Source: Valencia hispanica
Lineage: Eukaryota > Chordata > Actinopteri > Cyprinodontiformes > Valenciidae
Reading direction: 5' to 3'
Length of the DNA: 64,000 nt
Assembly (NCBI GenBank): GCA_963556495.2
Contig: OY747715.1
Span: 1,091,739-1,155,738 of the forward strand
A program made the translations under genes and the position numbers. This document shows, in pieces, positions 35,667-48,395 of this stretch. Numbering within the stretch: the stretch's first letter is position 1; the number at the start of each line of letters is the position of its first letter. The notes below the pieces were generated by a model, which worked only from the letters and a program-made list of their open reading frames with translations, searched no databases and was not told the DNA's origin.

Positions 35667-38600
35667 TTATATTGTCAGGTCTTTGGGGTTGACCACCTTC
35701 CCGATGAAGAGCAGCGCTCCTGACGGTTCGTCTCGGATCAGGTAGACAAAGGGCCGGTCCACGCGGTACGTCAGGTGAGAGGACGCCGACGAGCCGCTGG
35801 GGTACTGGGCTCCTTCGGGTGCCATCTCCAAGACAACCTTGTGTTTGACGCTGGTCAGCTTGGCTGGCTGGGCTGAGATCTTCTCCAGTTCTTGGTTGTC
35901 CAGCCACTCAGAGAGACCTGCAGGAAAAAGGAGGAGAATGAAGTTTAAACGATGATCTGGTTGCTTCGGTGATCTGCAGAGAAGACCAACGTCATGTTGA
36001 AAAGTAATTAGGCTGCACAGTAGCACAGTTGTTTTAACTACTTGGAGTCCGTCTTCTTTGTGGTTGTTGTTCACCTGTCCATATTCTTCTATTGCTGAAT
36101 GACACCTGTGAGCAGAGACCCCAGGAGTGTTGGGCAGTCACGCCGACCCAAACACAACAAGCTATGTCACAAAGGAACATTGCAGGTCCTGTTTAGGATG
36201 TTCCGACCAATAGCTACAAAGGTTTTGAGGACGGATGTGAGAAAAGCTGACGACTGGGACGTTGACTGTGAACGACCTTCAAGTCATGAACTACATGAAA
36301 CTAAACAACCAGAACTAAATGGTTCTCTGTGTTAGAACATCTGTCTGTTGTATTTGCTTCAAACTTGGCAAGAGAGATTTTTGCCATCAGGCCCTCAAAG
36401 AAGGCCAGGAGAAGTAAAGACACTGTATTGACGAGTTCAACTAAAAGATGTTTTTCTGCTTCTCTGAGTATAATCAGACTCACCGAGGTCGCCGAGCAGC
36501 GGCAGCAGGTCTGTGGAGTAACTGAGCTTCAGGACAGGCAGAGTCAGGGACACCCGAGCAGGTTGGAGCGCCATGGAGAGGTCCTGAACAAACTCGGCCG
36601 TCAGACTCTCCTCCAGCAGAGACGTGTTGGTCGTCACATCGTCAGGCAAGAAGACGAACATGCTGACGTCGTTCTGCATCTGGATCTGAGCGATCTGCAG
36701 GAGGGGAAAGCCAAAACGTTCCTGAGATCTCTGGAAATAACACCCTTGTGGTTCATTGGTCACAAACCCAACCACAACACTCACAGTGCAGCTCAGGTCT
36801 GAGTCCACGCCCAACTTCACAGGGTAATTATCCTGTTGCATCATGGGAACACGGACTGGAGCCCCATTTTCCACCTGGAAGTTCTCCTGAACTCCACTCT
36901 GACTGAAGCGAGTCACCCATCCCCCTGTTCAAAGAAAACCGAGACTTCACTGAGGTTCTGGTTCCTTCTTCCTCAGAACTTGGATCTCCCTGTTTGTCCC
37001 TGAAAGCATTTGGGCTCTACAGAACCAATTTCCCCACCAAGCGTCCTGGCAGCACAGAGTGTGCGCCTACAAACTATTGTCTGCCGGCCAACCTTTTACC
37101 TCACTGCTTTGGTCGGATGTTTCACCCCCAAATCCACCTCTCACGCCCCCCGGTGGCCATTCTATCCCATTGAAAATAAATGTATCTACCTCCCTATCAA
37201 TGGTCTGCCCATGGAACAAATTACATTTAGTGACTAATCGGGAGGACCGGGATAATTCCCGGTGGGCCGGTCTGATGTTTGGGCCACAGGGGCAGGTGTT
37301 CTCTTGCTCTTTCTTTTTATTTTACACAAACAGCATGCCTTACATTGGACTGATCCGCTGCTGCTCCCGCTGTCGCTCGGCTGCCTCCACTCCAAGCATT
37401 CAAATTTTCTCTCTCTCTCTGTCTCCACCTGACCTAACAAGTTAGCTCTATTCCATCAGTTGTGTTTAAAAGAAGAGTCAGGGTAGCGTGGAGAAGGCTG
37501 AGAAAGAGGAAGGCTCTGGAAACATACGCAGCTAAATGTGCAAAGATCAGCAAATTCTTTACTAAAACAAGCTCGCAGTTTGAAACGTCAAATGAGGGCG
37601 AAGAAACAGGTAAGGCAAGATGTTGAACTTTGCCCACAAACTTCCATAATTAAATATCATTTCAATAAATTGTGTGGTATATCATAAGGTTACATAATTT
37701 ATCTACTACTATGATGCAACGTCACATAACTGGGAAACTGTCTTGTTGCCCCTCGGTAGAAGCCAGATCAGCACCAAGCAGCAGCCATGAGCCCAAAAGT
37801 CCAGAGTGGACCGGTAGAACTTCTCATTCAGTAAATGTTGTTAGAATGAATATGATGAAGAAGATGGTGTAGACCTGCTGTATATGGAAAGGGTCCTGAG
37901 ATGCTATATATATATTCTGATATTGTTGATGTATATCGATATTTGATATATTCTGATATTGTTGAAAAGAACAATGTTGGAGATGTGAACTCATGTTGAA
38001 ATAAATCTATACTTTGAATCAAGCTTTATTTGCAATGAATTGGATGCATTTTAGAAAAATAGACTAAATTAAGGCTTTACAGAACAGTGGGGTATTGCAG
38101 ACTTAACATTTAGGCTAAAGTTGTAATTACATGAATTAAAATATAATAGGCTGTGATTTAAAGTTGGCCGGTCTAAGGCATGAAATTCCAGGCCTGAACA
38201 TGAGTCCCGCTTCAGCCCTGTTTACATCTGAACATTGCTACTGACTGTTTAACTGGTTCTATTGTCAGCCACTGCAACCAGAACGTAAATCACAATCTCT
38301 ACAAGCTCTGTTGTAACAGAGATGTCCATCAGAAGGCCCCCCTCTGTCACACTTAACCCATCTCACCAACAATAAGCTTTTCTTTCACCTTCATGAACAG
38401 ATACCTTTGAAGTAGGCGGCGCTGATGGCGTTAACGCCGGCGGTTCGAGGAAGACCCTTGGTCAGGAACTGCAGGACTTTCCTGCCTGTCTGCTGAGACA
38501 CCCAATCATTGATCTCCTTCGTGTCTTTGGCTCCTCCCAGTAATGCTTTAGGGCGAACTCCATACTGCTGCTCCACCAAGTTGAAGAAGTCCTGCTTCAG

Positions 38601-41600
38601 ACGAAGTCCTGAAAACCAAAGGATTGACCTATCAGCTCCATGTGGACGTTCGCTGAAAGCATTCCATTACCACATTGATTTAGTAGACATCTGAAAACAG
38701 CATCATTATACAAAACTTGGAATATCAAAGAGAAGCAGCAATCAAAACAAGTTCAAACACAGTAATCAGTCACAACATTATGACCAGTGACAAATTAGAG
38801 GAAAAGCCTTGATGGTCTGAGCATCATGGTAGCTATCAGTAGGACAGGTAGGCAGAAAAAGGTTCTAAAAGGGTTTGATCAACTTTTACAAAAACCCAAC
38901 TTTGATGGACGGACCAGAGCATCTCAACAGCGGCAGTTCAGTGGGGTGTTACTGGTCTGCAGGGGACCAGAGTGGTCCAGAACTCACGGTGCGTTCACAC
39001 CAAGTGTCAAAAACACGCCCCACGCAAAAGTTTGACGCTTGAACATTCGCAGCTCGACTCGCGTCGCGAATTAGACGCGCGTCAAATTATACCATTTTGA
39101 CACACGCCAAGCCGGAAATACGCAACTAGTGGGAGGAGCTAGTGCCAGACGGTGTTTTTGCAAGATGGCAGCTGTCGATCTAGCATTGGAATAGAGATTC
39201 TCCATTCTCTATTTACTGTGGAGAGTACCCTGCGCAGGTTCACAGAGTCGGTAACGTGAAAACTTTCAAAAGTGAAATGAACTTACCAGGTTGCCGTATC
39301 TCCCCACTTACAGTGGCTTGTAAAAGTATTCGGCCCCCTTGAACTTTTCCACATTTTGTCACATTACAGCCACAAACATGAATCAGTTTTAATGGAATTC
39401 CAGGTGAAAGACCAAAACAAAGTGGTGTACACATGAGAAGTGGAACGAAAATCATACATGATTCCAAACATTTTTTACAAATAAATAAGTGAAAAGTGGG
39501 GTGTGCGTAATTATTCAGCCCCCTGTGGTCTGAGTGCAGTCAGTTGCCCATAGACATTGCCTGATGAGTGCTAATGACTAAATAGAGGCACCTGTGTGTA
39601 ATCTAATGTCAGTACAAATACAGCTGCCCTGTGACGGCCTCAGAGGTTGTCTAAGAGAATGTTGGGAGCAACAACACCATGAAGTCCAAAGAACACACCA
39701 GACAGGTCAGGGATAAAGTTATTGAGGCATTTAAAGCAGGCTTAGGCTACAAAAAGATTTCCCAAGCCTTGAACATCCCACGGAGCGCTGTTCAAGCCAT
39801 CATTCAGAAATGGAAGGAGTATGGCACAACTGTAAACCTACCAAGACAAGGCCGTCCACCTAAACTCACAGGCCGAACAAGGAGAGCGCTGATCAGAAAT
39901 GCAGCCAAGAGGCCCATGGTGACTCTGGACGAGCTGCAGAGATCTACAGCTCAGGTGGGGGAATCTGTCCATAGGACAACTATTAGTGGTGCACTGCACA
40001 AAGTTGGCCTTTATGGAAGAGTGGCAAGAAGAAAGAAAACCATAAGAAGTCCCGTTTGCAGTTTGCCACAAGCCATGTGGGGGACACAGCAAACATGTGG
40101 AAGAAGGTGCTCTGGTCAGATGAGACCAAAATGCAAAACTAACACTGCACATCACTCTGAACACACCATCCCCACTGTCAAATATGGTGGTGGCAGCATC
40201 ATGCTCTGGGGGTGCTTCTCTTCAGCAGGGACAGGGAAGCTGGTCAGAGTTGATGTGAAGATGGATGGAGCCAAATACAGGGCAATCTTGGAAGAAAACC
40301 TCTTGGAGTCTGCAAAAGACTTGAGACTGGGGCGGAGGTTCACCTTCCAGCAGGACAACGACCCTAAACATAAAGCCAGGGCAACAATGGAATGGTTTAA
40401 AACAAAACATATCCATGTGTTAGAATGGCCCAGTCAAAGTCCAGATCTAAATCCAGTCGAGAATCTGTGGCAAGATCTGAAAGCTGCTGTTCACAAACGC
40501 TGTCCATCTAATCTGACTGAGCTGGAGCTGTTTTGCAAAGAAGAATGGGCAAGAATTTCAGTCTGTAGATGTGCAAAGCTGGTAGAGACATACCCTAAAA
40601 GACTGGCAGCTGGAAGTGCAGCAAAAGGTGGTTCTATAAAGTATTGACTCAGGGGGCTGAATAATTATGCACACCCCACTGTTCAGTTATTTATTTGTAA
40701 AAAATGTTTGGAATCATGTATGATTTTCGTTCCACTTCTCACGTGTACACCACTTTGTTTTGGTCTTTCATCTGGAATTCCAATAAAACTGATTCATGTT
40801 TGTGGCTGTAATGTGACAAAATGTGGAAAAGTTCAAGGGGGCCGAATACTTTTGCAAGCCACTGCATATTCCTCCAAGCAGCTCCTTTTTATTCCTGCCT
40901 CTGTGGAGAAAGCAGCTGGTGTCGTGTAGCTCTATTAGCCACGGCCGTTATCAGGATTTCCTCCATGTTGAATGAATTCAATTCAATTCAATTCAATTCA
41001 ATTCAATTCAATTCAATTCAATTCAATTCAGTTTATTTATATAGCGCCAATTCACAACAGATGTCATCTCAAGGCACTTAACAAGAAGTCATTTCAATAC
41101 AATTATACAAACATTCCAATCAGTTAAAAAGTTTCCTATTTAAGGAATCCCAGCAGATTGCGTCAGTCATTGGCGTGAGGTTGGGCAGATTTCCAACCAC
41201 AGCAATCCTTCAGCAATCCCTCATACTGAGCAAGCATGTAGCGACGGTGGAGAGGAAAAACTCCCCTTTAACAGGAAGAAACCTCCAACAGAACCAGGCT
41301 CAGTAGGAGCGGCCATCTGCCACGACCGTCTGGGGGTTTGAGAAGACAGAGCAGAACACAGAAGGAACAGAAGATCCGATATAAGAGAACTTTCTATGTT
41401 ACAGAAAGGAAAAAGTTGATAACAGGACACAGTGGATGTTCAGTTACTGGGAGCATCATTCCAGTCGATGACCCCCGTCCAACAGGGCATTGCAGCCAAG
41501 CAGGATACCAGACCAGGTGTATCTTCGATGGGGAGAAAAACACTGAGAGAAAACAAAGTTAACAGTCGAAATAACAGAATGTACTGTAATACAACTGGAG

Positions 41601-44600
41601 AGTAGTAGGAGAAAAGGAAGTAGCAGAGTGAAGAAAATTGGTAAGTCTGTCCTCCAGCAGTCTAAGCCTATAGCAGCATAACTACAGAGATAGCTCAGGA
41701 TGACCTAAGCCACTCTAACTATAAGCTTTATCAAAAAGGAAAGTTTTAAGCCTGGCCTTAAAAGTAAACAGAGTGTCTGCCTCACGGACTAAAGCTGGGA
41801 GCTGGTTCCACAGGAGAGGAGCCTGAAAACTAAAAGATCTGCCTCCCATTCTACTTTTAGAGATCCTAGGAACTACAAGTAAACCTGCAGTCTGAGAGCA
41901 AAGTGCTCTTTTAGGAACATATGGAACAATTAGATCTCTGATGGATGATGGAGCTGATTATTAAGGGCTTTGTATGTAAGAAGAAGGATCTTAAATTCTA
42001 TTCTGGATTTAACAGGGAGCCAATGAAGGGAAGCTAAAACAGGAGAAATGTGATCTCTCTTTTTAATATTCATCAGAACTCTTGCTGCCGCATTTTGGAT
42101 CAACTGAAGGCTTTTAATGGCATTTTGTTGACTTCCTGATAGTAAAGAATTACAGTAGTCCAGCCTTGAGGTAACAAATGCATGGACTAGTTTCTCAGCA
42201 TCACTCCTGGACAGGATGTTTCTAATTTTAGCAATATTCCTGAGGTGAAAGAAGGAAATCCTAGAAACCTGTTTAATATGGGATTTAAATGTCAAGTCTT
42301 GGTCAAAAATAACGCCGAGGTTCTTTACGTTATTACTGGGGGCCAATTTAATGCCATCCAGATGAAGTGATTGACTAATCAGTTTCTGTTTAAGAACTTC
42401 TGGTCCAAAGACAGAAACTTCTGTCTTGTCAGAATTTAAAAGCAAAAAGTTTAGGGTCATCCATGCTTTTATGTCTTCCAGACATGCCTGTAATCTACCT
42501 AACTGACTGGGTTCATCAGGATTTATGGATAAATATAGTTGTGTATCATCGGCATAGCTGTGGAAATTTATCCCATGCTGTCTAATGATTCTACCAATTG
42601 GAAGCATATATATGGTGAAAAGAATTGGTCCAAGGACAGAACCCTGTGGAACTCCACAAGTAACCCTTGAGAGTGAAGATGATTTATCATTTAGATGAAC
42701 AAACTGGAATCTATCAGACAAATATGATTTAAACCAGCCTAGTGCTGTGCTGAATGAATTTTGCCGGACCTGACCCCGTGAACTGGGTCACAGCATCACG
42801 TGACACCATGTCACCAGGCTCCTGATTGGTTGACGTGGCGCAAACTTGTTCAGATTTTTCAACTTCAGCGGCAGACGCAAAAACGCGCGAATGCACAAAA
42901 TACAACACATAAAATGATGCGCGTATTTTCTTATGACGTGCGTCAAACGCTTCATTCGCACGAATGAGGCAGACGTCAGCGCGCTTCTGCATTGACTTTA
43001 CATGTAAACCTGTCGCCCTTGATGCTTCAAACGCGTTCGGTGTGAACGCACCGTCAGAGAACCGGTTGTGTTGTTCTGATCCGATTGAGAAGCAGTTGTA
43101 ACATTGGAAGGTGCGTTTGGGTCTGTGTAGTTCATTGTGTCTGTGCTGAAAGAAGTCTGGTCTGCTGGATGCAGCTTTCCTCTCCACCTTTTTGATGATC
43201 GGCCTGGCCGCTTCTTATACTTGACGCAGACATGGTACCAGGATGCATTGTGGGAAAAGGGTGAAAACAACAGATGCTTTGAACAATGCTCTCCTGAGTA
43301 ACCTTGGACCCAGCATCCATGTGGATGTTACTGTGACATGTAACACTAATTGACATTGGAGCCGATGGGTCCAGTCGTTGTGGAAACAGTTTCCCCTGAA
43401 GGCAGTGATCCACTGCAGAAGAACAGCTTCAGAATCGTTAGAAGAACTCAACAACAAACTCTCTACATCTCACTTCAATTGACCAACAACAAACCTATAG
43501 CATTCAACAACCACTTTCCCGGAAACGGACGGATTCTGACATTCTCGATCCATAGAGAAGCACTAGGAACTGCGACACATTTGTGGTTTTCTGAGCTGTA
43601 TTTGTATTTTAAGCCACAAATATGTTTAAACAATGTGCCTGGGGGACTTGCAAAAGAGTTACCCGATATAACAAGAGGATAAGCAACGGAGTTTATTTCC
43701 TTCTGTTTCGCAAACTGGAAAAAAACATGGACAAATGTCTACGTTGGATAAAGCTGTGTGGCACACCACACGGTCAACTCAACATGACAACTATAAATGT
43801 ACGTTTGTAGAAGTTCTTGGTGAGACAATGGTCTGGTACTGAGCTAACTTGGCGCAGGTCTGCGAGTGCTTTTCCAGTGTTAACTGATGGTAAATGAGTT
43901 ATCTCACACCAACTTTGAGTTTTCGACCTCTCTGAAGGCTCCTCAAAGATATTAATTGTCATTGCTCCCAAAAATTGACAAGAGACTCTTTAGGAATCGT
44001 TTCGGCACTTACCGCTCGCATTGTAAACACGCAGTTAGGTACAATGGATTGTCTGAGTTAGCAACAATAGCTAAGGAAGGCGGAGCTTAGCTGGACTGGG
44101 CAACAGGTCAATTGAGCCTGTGTAGGATATTCAGGTTCAAAAAGTCAAAACCATGGAGTCGTCATCTGCCAACTTCCAGAACTTAAAGGATCTGCTACTG
44201 ACGGCTTGGAGCCAGATCTCAAAGCAGACTTTCCAAAGTCCAAAAAGACCAAGACAATGCAGATAAGATGGACTTTGGTTGCTAAGGTTAGAAGTACAGC
44301 GTCTCACCCGATGACTGTTGGAGACACAGGCCAGCCCCAGATGGAAGTAGGACTTACATCCGCTGAAGGTCTTGATGTTCAGTTGATGTCTACACATTTC
44401 CATACGAGCAACAAGGTTTCTGGTTTTATTTTAATCATCGATTCTCTCTAGGAGACTTTCCTGACGTGTGAACTCTTTCGGTGAGTAAAAGATACCAGAG
44501 ATTTTTTGGATTATTTGGGTTGTAAAGATGAACTCACGTCGTGTTGCGTAGAGCCGTGCAGCGGTGCTCAGGCCTTTCCCCGAGGCCTTCACTGAAGCCA

Positions 44601-46071
44601 GCAGGTCCTTCAGGGTGTTCTGCAGCTGAGGGTCCTGCAGGGTGTGATACCTGAGAGCCCGGTAAAGCTGCCTCTGGGCATTCTCAGAGCCCCCTGCAGG
44701 ACAGGACGGGAAGTGTCAAGTTGTTGGTTATGATGTTAGTCTGCTTCAGAAGAGGAAAAACTAATAGATCAGATGAGATTGATGGCACCTCTGCAGAGAT
44801 CACTTGTTCTAAAAGTTCTCATGAAGATTATAAATCACTAATTTATTGGGATCTGCAGCAAGTGAGGATAAAATGATTGTGACTAAAGATTCCAAACTGA
44901 GGAGAACATCCAGATGTATATTTGGGCTTTGCAACAGTCTAGAGCCGTGGCGCCCAATCCTGGTCCTCGACATCTACAATTTTGCACATTTTATATGCGT
45001 CCCCGCTTCAACGCACCTGAATCAAATGGCTCAATTCTGTCATTAGCAGTCTGTCAGATCTGCAGAGGCCTGGTAACGAGGCCTTCACTTGATTCAGATG
45101 TGACATTTAAGATCTGGAGGACCAGGGTTGGGCTCCCCTGGTCTAACGGTTGTTAACATTAATATAATCGAGGACCTGAGCAGCAGACACTGCTCGTCCC
45201 TTTTCTGAATGCAGCAGACAAGGCCAACTGGTTTCAGCCCAGTTAGACCCAGTACCCACCCATGGACAGCTGGGTCAGAACCGCAGAAACGCTGATCGGA
45301 GACAGGAAGAGGTTGGCCGAAGCTTCACGGCTCGCCTGAGCTCGGAAAAGGTTGTAGCCGAAGTCTGAGGTGGCGGCGCCCATCTTCGTCATGGGCGTGG
45401 TGAAGAGCTCCACGTGTTCCTCCTCCACAACCGCCTCCTCACCTCCTGACTCCGACTGAAGAGAGTCCAAGACAGAACTGTCAGAACGGACCGGCGTACA
45501 TCATCACACCTCAACTCGGGCTTCACGTCCTCATGGTTTCATGGAGTAGAACCTGCTGTTGATTTAAAGCTTAGCGTTAATACAGGAACATCTCTGTGCC
45601 GTCAGGAACCAGCTCCTCTCCTTCACCTCTAACTCACACTGACTCCTGCAGATGTTCTCCTGGGATTCCTGCCTTTCACTGGTTTTTGTCTTTACACCGT
45701 TGTGTAAACCAGTTTAGGATCTTACAGATTTTCATTTAAGTTGTTAGTTTCAACCATTTGATCCATTCAGAGCAGCATCTTTTCTGATCTGAAACCAGAA
45801 ACATCCGTCCCTGGTCTATACCGGCTTCTCCTTGCAGGCTCACAGGGGAACCCCGGTGCTCCACCTCTACAGGACATGCATGTTTCTGGACCGCTCCACC
45901 GTGCAGCCCGAATCAGAACCATGACGTAACGACAGCTTTTGCTCCACGACCTCGTTAGATTAGGAATCAGGAGCCAGTAGGAGATCCTGGAGCACGAGGA
46001 GATGTTCTTACCTGAGCCCAGCAGAAGCTCAGGACCACTGCAAACACCAGCAGGAACGTTGTTTGCTTCAT
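35667..46071 (-). CDS. serpinf1: Pigment epithelium-derived factor (serpin F1), seven coding exons
   Basis: Coding exons on the minus strand: 46071-46012, 45455-45260, 44693-44538, 38608-38405, 36924-36785, 36694-36484, 35917-35667; 1218 nt, 405 residues, phases consistent. The N-terminus MKQTTFLLVFAVVLSFCWA is a signal peptide. Serpin motifs include NLFLSPISVSAVLTQLSMG, AISAAYFKG and RPFVYLIRD. The C-terminal LLFIGKVVNP matches PEDF. The NTS sequon near residue 275 sits where human PEDF carries its N-glycan. The reactive loop (VVLEMAPEGAQ) lacks the small-residue hinge of inhibitors, so it should be non-inhibitory. The family is a secreted neurotrophic and anti-angiogenic factor. The ATG follows a strong acceptor (ccag|gATG), as expected when exon 1 is non-coding. 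Human PEDF is 418 residues. Intron 3 holds the transposon nest. Confidence 0.95.
36925..38404. other. serpinf1 intron 4
   Basis: No gene. 37070-37220 has the CACGCCCCCCGGTGGCC and CCATTGAAAATAAATG phrases of a dispersed fish repeat. 37905-37970 holds GATATATTCTGATATTGTTG direct repeats. Otherwise unremarkable. Confidence 0.4.
39311..40864 (+). mobile_element. Tc1-like transposon, about 1.55 kb
   Basis: The ends CAGTGGCTTG and CAAGCCACTG are inverted repeats that extend about 60 bp inward with few mismatches. TA precedes the left end; CA follows the right end, probably a mutated TA. It contains the transposase at 39679-40647. Confidence 0.9.
39679..40647 (+). pseudogene. Tc1-like transposase, internally shifted and deleted
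   Basis: 322 codons remain open. The N-terminal paired-type helix-turn-helix (ALNIPRSAVQAIIQKWK) is intact, as are FTFQQDNDPKHKA (second catalytic Asp) and SPDLNPVENLW (catalytic Glu). The stretch from about residue 120 to 145 (KTIRSPVCSLPQAMWGTQ onward) is out of frame relative to the family, so the WSDET motif with the first catalytic Asp is read as CSGQMRP, and a following segment is deleted. The frame is restored by NTAHHSEHTIPTVKYGG. The enzyme should therefore be inactive. Confidence 0.9.
40976..41030 (+). repeat. (ATTCA)11 microsatellite
   Basis: Eleven perfect ATTCA units directly at the 3' end of the minus-strand LINE copy; it is the LINE's own pentamer tail, probably lengthened by slippage. 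Confidence 0.95.
40979..42750 (-). mobile_element. 5'-truncated L2-type LINE with 10-bp target duplication
   Basis: Nearly identical to 6573-8306 and on the same strand. TGAATGAATT occurs at both edges (40969-40978 and 42751-42760), a clean target duplication inside the Harbinger-like element. The family match ends at AGTGCTGT. Confidence 0.9.
41930..42721 (-). pseudogene. LINE reverse transcriptase fragment
   Basis: 263 codons covering the C-terminal half of the reverse transcriptase: [23 protein letters not shown] and [12 protein letters not shown]. The copy is 5'-truncated by the insertion. It closes at SEI through the same one-base shift as the copy at 7486-9336. Confidence 0.85.
43483..44107 (+). 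mobile_element. P-element-like 625-bp element with THAP remnant
   Basis: TCAATTGA lies at both edges (43475-43482 and 44108-44115), an 8-bp target duplication that sits inside the Tc1-like host relic where that sequence occurs once. The interior encodes a THAP-type zinc-finger fragment. THAP domains and 8-bp duplications are features of P elements. Terminal inverted repeats are weak (CCAACAAC versus CCTGTTGC). Confidence 0.6.
43622..43810 (+). pseudogene. THAP zinc-finger fragment
   Basis: 62 codons beginning MFKQCAWGTCKRVTRY, then NGVYFLLFRK and DKCLRWIKLCGTPHGQLN. This matches the first half of the THAP domain (C-x4-C, the W in LRWI, and a P in a loop). The second zinc pair (C-x2-H) is missing because the frame ends. 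Isolated fragment with no downstream transposase. Confidence 0.7.
44948..45139. mobile_element. Palindromic MITE in serpinf1 intron 2, copy 2
   Basis: Same family as 4310-4518: the ends CCCAATCCTGGTCCT and AGGACCAGGGTTGGG pair as inverted repeats, and GTCTGTCAGATCTGCAGAGG lies in the middle. Confidence 0.8.
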
Positions 46072-46072
46072 C

Positions 46073-48394
46073 CTGGAAAAAAAAGCAGATAAACGCCTCC
46101 ACTGCTGTTAGTCTGCAGATAGAAGAACCACGCGACCTTCTGGTATGTCCGTTTTATATCTGGTGAAGAAAAGATGTGCCTTTTCATAACAGAGAGGCTT
46201 ACTGGTTAGAAATCTGTTTTCAGTAGGAAGGAATACAAACTGAGAGAAAGAGTCCAGAACCACAGAAGGCCTCTAAATGATACGAGCAGACGGATCTTCA
46301 CTGGGAGCTCTGATTACAGCTCTGCTCAGCCTCAGTCTGCCTGCACACAATGACGGCTTTCTTCTCCTCACATCTGGACCTTCTTGTGGTTCAACAGGAA
46401 ACCTCAGGCCACACACGACAGTGATGGGAAACCCGGATGGTGCCGTCCAGCAGCTTTTTCCTTTAAAACTCGCAACAAAAACATCTGCGGTGAAGCAAAG
46501 AGAAAATGACTCAAAGGTTCCTGATATGAAGCCCTTCAAACATCTTCTAATCATCTCCTTTCTGCTCACGTCATTAAATAAACTTTAAAGCTGATCCTGA
46601 AGTTTCATCACCTGAATCAATCATCTCTCACATGGTTGAGGACGGATTTGGTCCATCCTGTCCCCAGAGTCTCTTCAGGTTTTGGATGTTTCCCCACAGC
46701 TCTCTAAGAGATCTGGGGTCTCATTTATTAAACTGTGCCTAGAATCCTTAATAAAACCGTACTTAAGCTCAGCAACAGCAATGTTACTTACGCCAAGTAA
46801 GTTTTAGATCTATTAAACTTTGAGAAACACAGCCGTACGTAATTCCCACTTTCTAAATCCCGTTCTCCTTAGAAATGTTCTCTGGTGATTCTGGATCATA
46901 TCCGCCTCCTTCACACCCGCTTTCTGCCATAAACGGTTAATGCAAAGTACCTGGTGAATATTCTGCATCGACTTAAACCTGCTGATATGGGGCGTTTCAC
47001 GAGTAACCATGGCAACCGAGAGGCGGAAAAAACGTTTTATTTCAATCAAACAACGTTTATCTATATAGAGGTTTATTCAGCCAATAGGCGACCAAAGTGC
47101 TTCACATTAAAAGACAAAAATAAATGTAGTAATAAGAAAATGTGTAGCAAGACAACAAGAGTAAAAAGATTTTAAAGAAAATAAAAGAAAAGCAGCAGCA
47201 CAAACGATAAAACAAATATGAACAATAAATCTGAAGTCTGAATTATATGATTACTTCTAAGATTGGAATAAAAGCAAATTAAAACAAATATAAACTAAAT
47301 TACAGATGAACGTAAGAAGTTTGAGTTTTAAAGCCTGACAGAAAAGGAGCGTTTTAAGTCTACTTTTAAAAAGTTTCATCCATGCGTAAAACAGAAGGTG
47401 GAGGTAAAGATGGAGACGCTATGCTACAGCTGGGGGGGAGGGGGGGGGTACGGTTCTGTTGGGTCGGTAGATCTAACACCGGCCCAGTTCAGCTCATAGA
47501 TCTAATACGAACGCTTTAGGGAATCTACATCAGCTCCCCCCATCCTGATGCTGCCACTGGCTGTTCTTCATCCACTGATGCAGGAGAGTCTGTATTTAGA
47601 TTAGGACTCATCACAATTAATGCACCAATAACTATTGTATGAACATATGGTGATATAATTAACAAATGCAACATATTTTCATTCAGATTCTTGTATTTAT
47701 TCTCAGTCCAGAGACAGAAGGGGGGTCATCATCCCTCCACCACCGTGCTTAGTCTTTGCTTTCCTTAAACCAACCCAGGAAACTTCTGGGTTTCTGCTCT
47801 CATTAATTCTTCCTGAAACACATGAAGCATCTGATGAGAAGTTCTTCCAGGGAAAATGTCCTCCTGCTTTGGTTTTTTAACTGTGTTGGAGCTCAGAGAA
47901 TCCAGGTCTCCACCCTGAAACTATTTTATGTCAAATATTTTACTTTGTGTGGGATCCGAGTTAAGATCAGAATATGAAAAGAGTCAAAGTTATAAAGAAA
48001 TAAAACATCTGGGCAGACGTGGAACAAAGAACAGACTGAGCTGCTGTTCCACACAGACATTATATAAACTGTGGAGTCTAAAAGCGCCGCTGCTGTTTGC
48101 GGTTTTTGGCTCAGCGCACAGATGGAAAACTGGGTCTTCAGCACAACTCTCAGAAGAAACGAGAACAAAAAGTGGAGCAGGACTTTAGAATGCGTCGGCT
48201 CGTATTTAAAGGTAAACATGAAGTCAAAGCAGTCCAGATGTCCATGAAGTGTCTTTCTGACAGCTCTGGGTCACAGAACCCGAACTGTCGCTGCGCTCAG
48301 ACGCAGAACAGCGGCTCCAGTTTGCGCATTTACAGCTGCGGACAATTTGAAAGTTTCAGGAAAAGCGCTAAAAAGAGATGCAGGAGTTCACTCA
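46073..48394. other. serpinf1 intron 1
   Basis: No coding exon recognised. 47040-47350 looks like a reversed LINE tail (AACGTTTATCTATATAGAGG at the left edge). A G-rich run lies at 47431-47450. The remainder is unremarkable. Confidence 0.4.
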
Positions 48395-48395
48395 C

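Larger units (their letters stand above)
38987..43053. mobile_element. Harbinger-like non-autonomous element, itself twice interrupted
   Basis: The ends CGGTGCGTTCACACC and GGTGTGAACGCACCG are perfect inverted repeats, and TCA flanks both sides (38984-38986, 43054-43056), a 3-bp duplication typical of PIF/Harbinger. Without the Tc1 and LINE insertions it would be about 740 bp. No transposase. Confidence 0.8.
38757..44243 (+). mobile_element. Old Tc1-like relic, host of the transposon nest in serpinf1 intron 3
   Basis: Three separated pieces read as one degraded Tc1-like element: 38757-38983 (ACAACATTATGACCAG start, GGTGTTACTGGTCTGCAG), 43057-43474 (ACCTTGGACCCAGCATCCA, GTGGATGTTACTGTGACATG) and 44116-44243 (CCATGGAGTCGTC, AACTTAAAGGATCTGCTAC). 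The two gaps are exactly the Harbinger-like and P-like insertions with their target duplications. No intact frame. Confidence 0.75.

Noticed and set aside
36329..36916. Long overlapping frames on both strands (157 and 159 codons)
   Set aside because: The minus-strand frame is read-through of two real serpinf1 exons across their intron, and the plus-strand frame is its antisense shadow.
43172..43457. Minus-strand frames of 80-93 codons
   Set aside because: They run antisense through the Tc1-like host relic.
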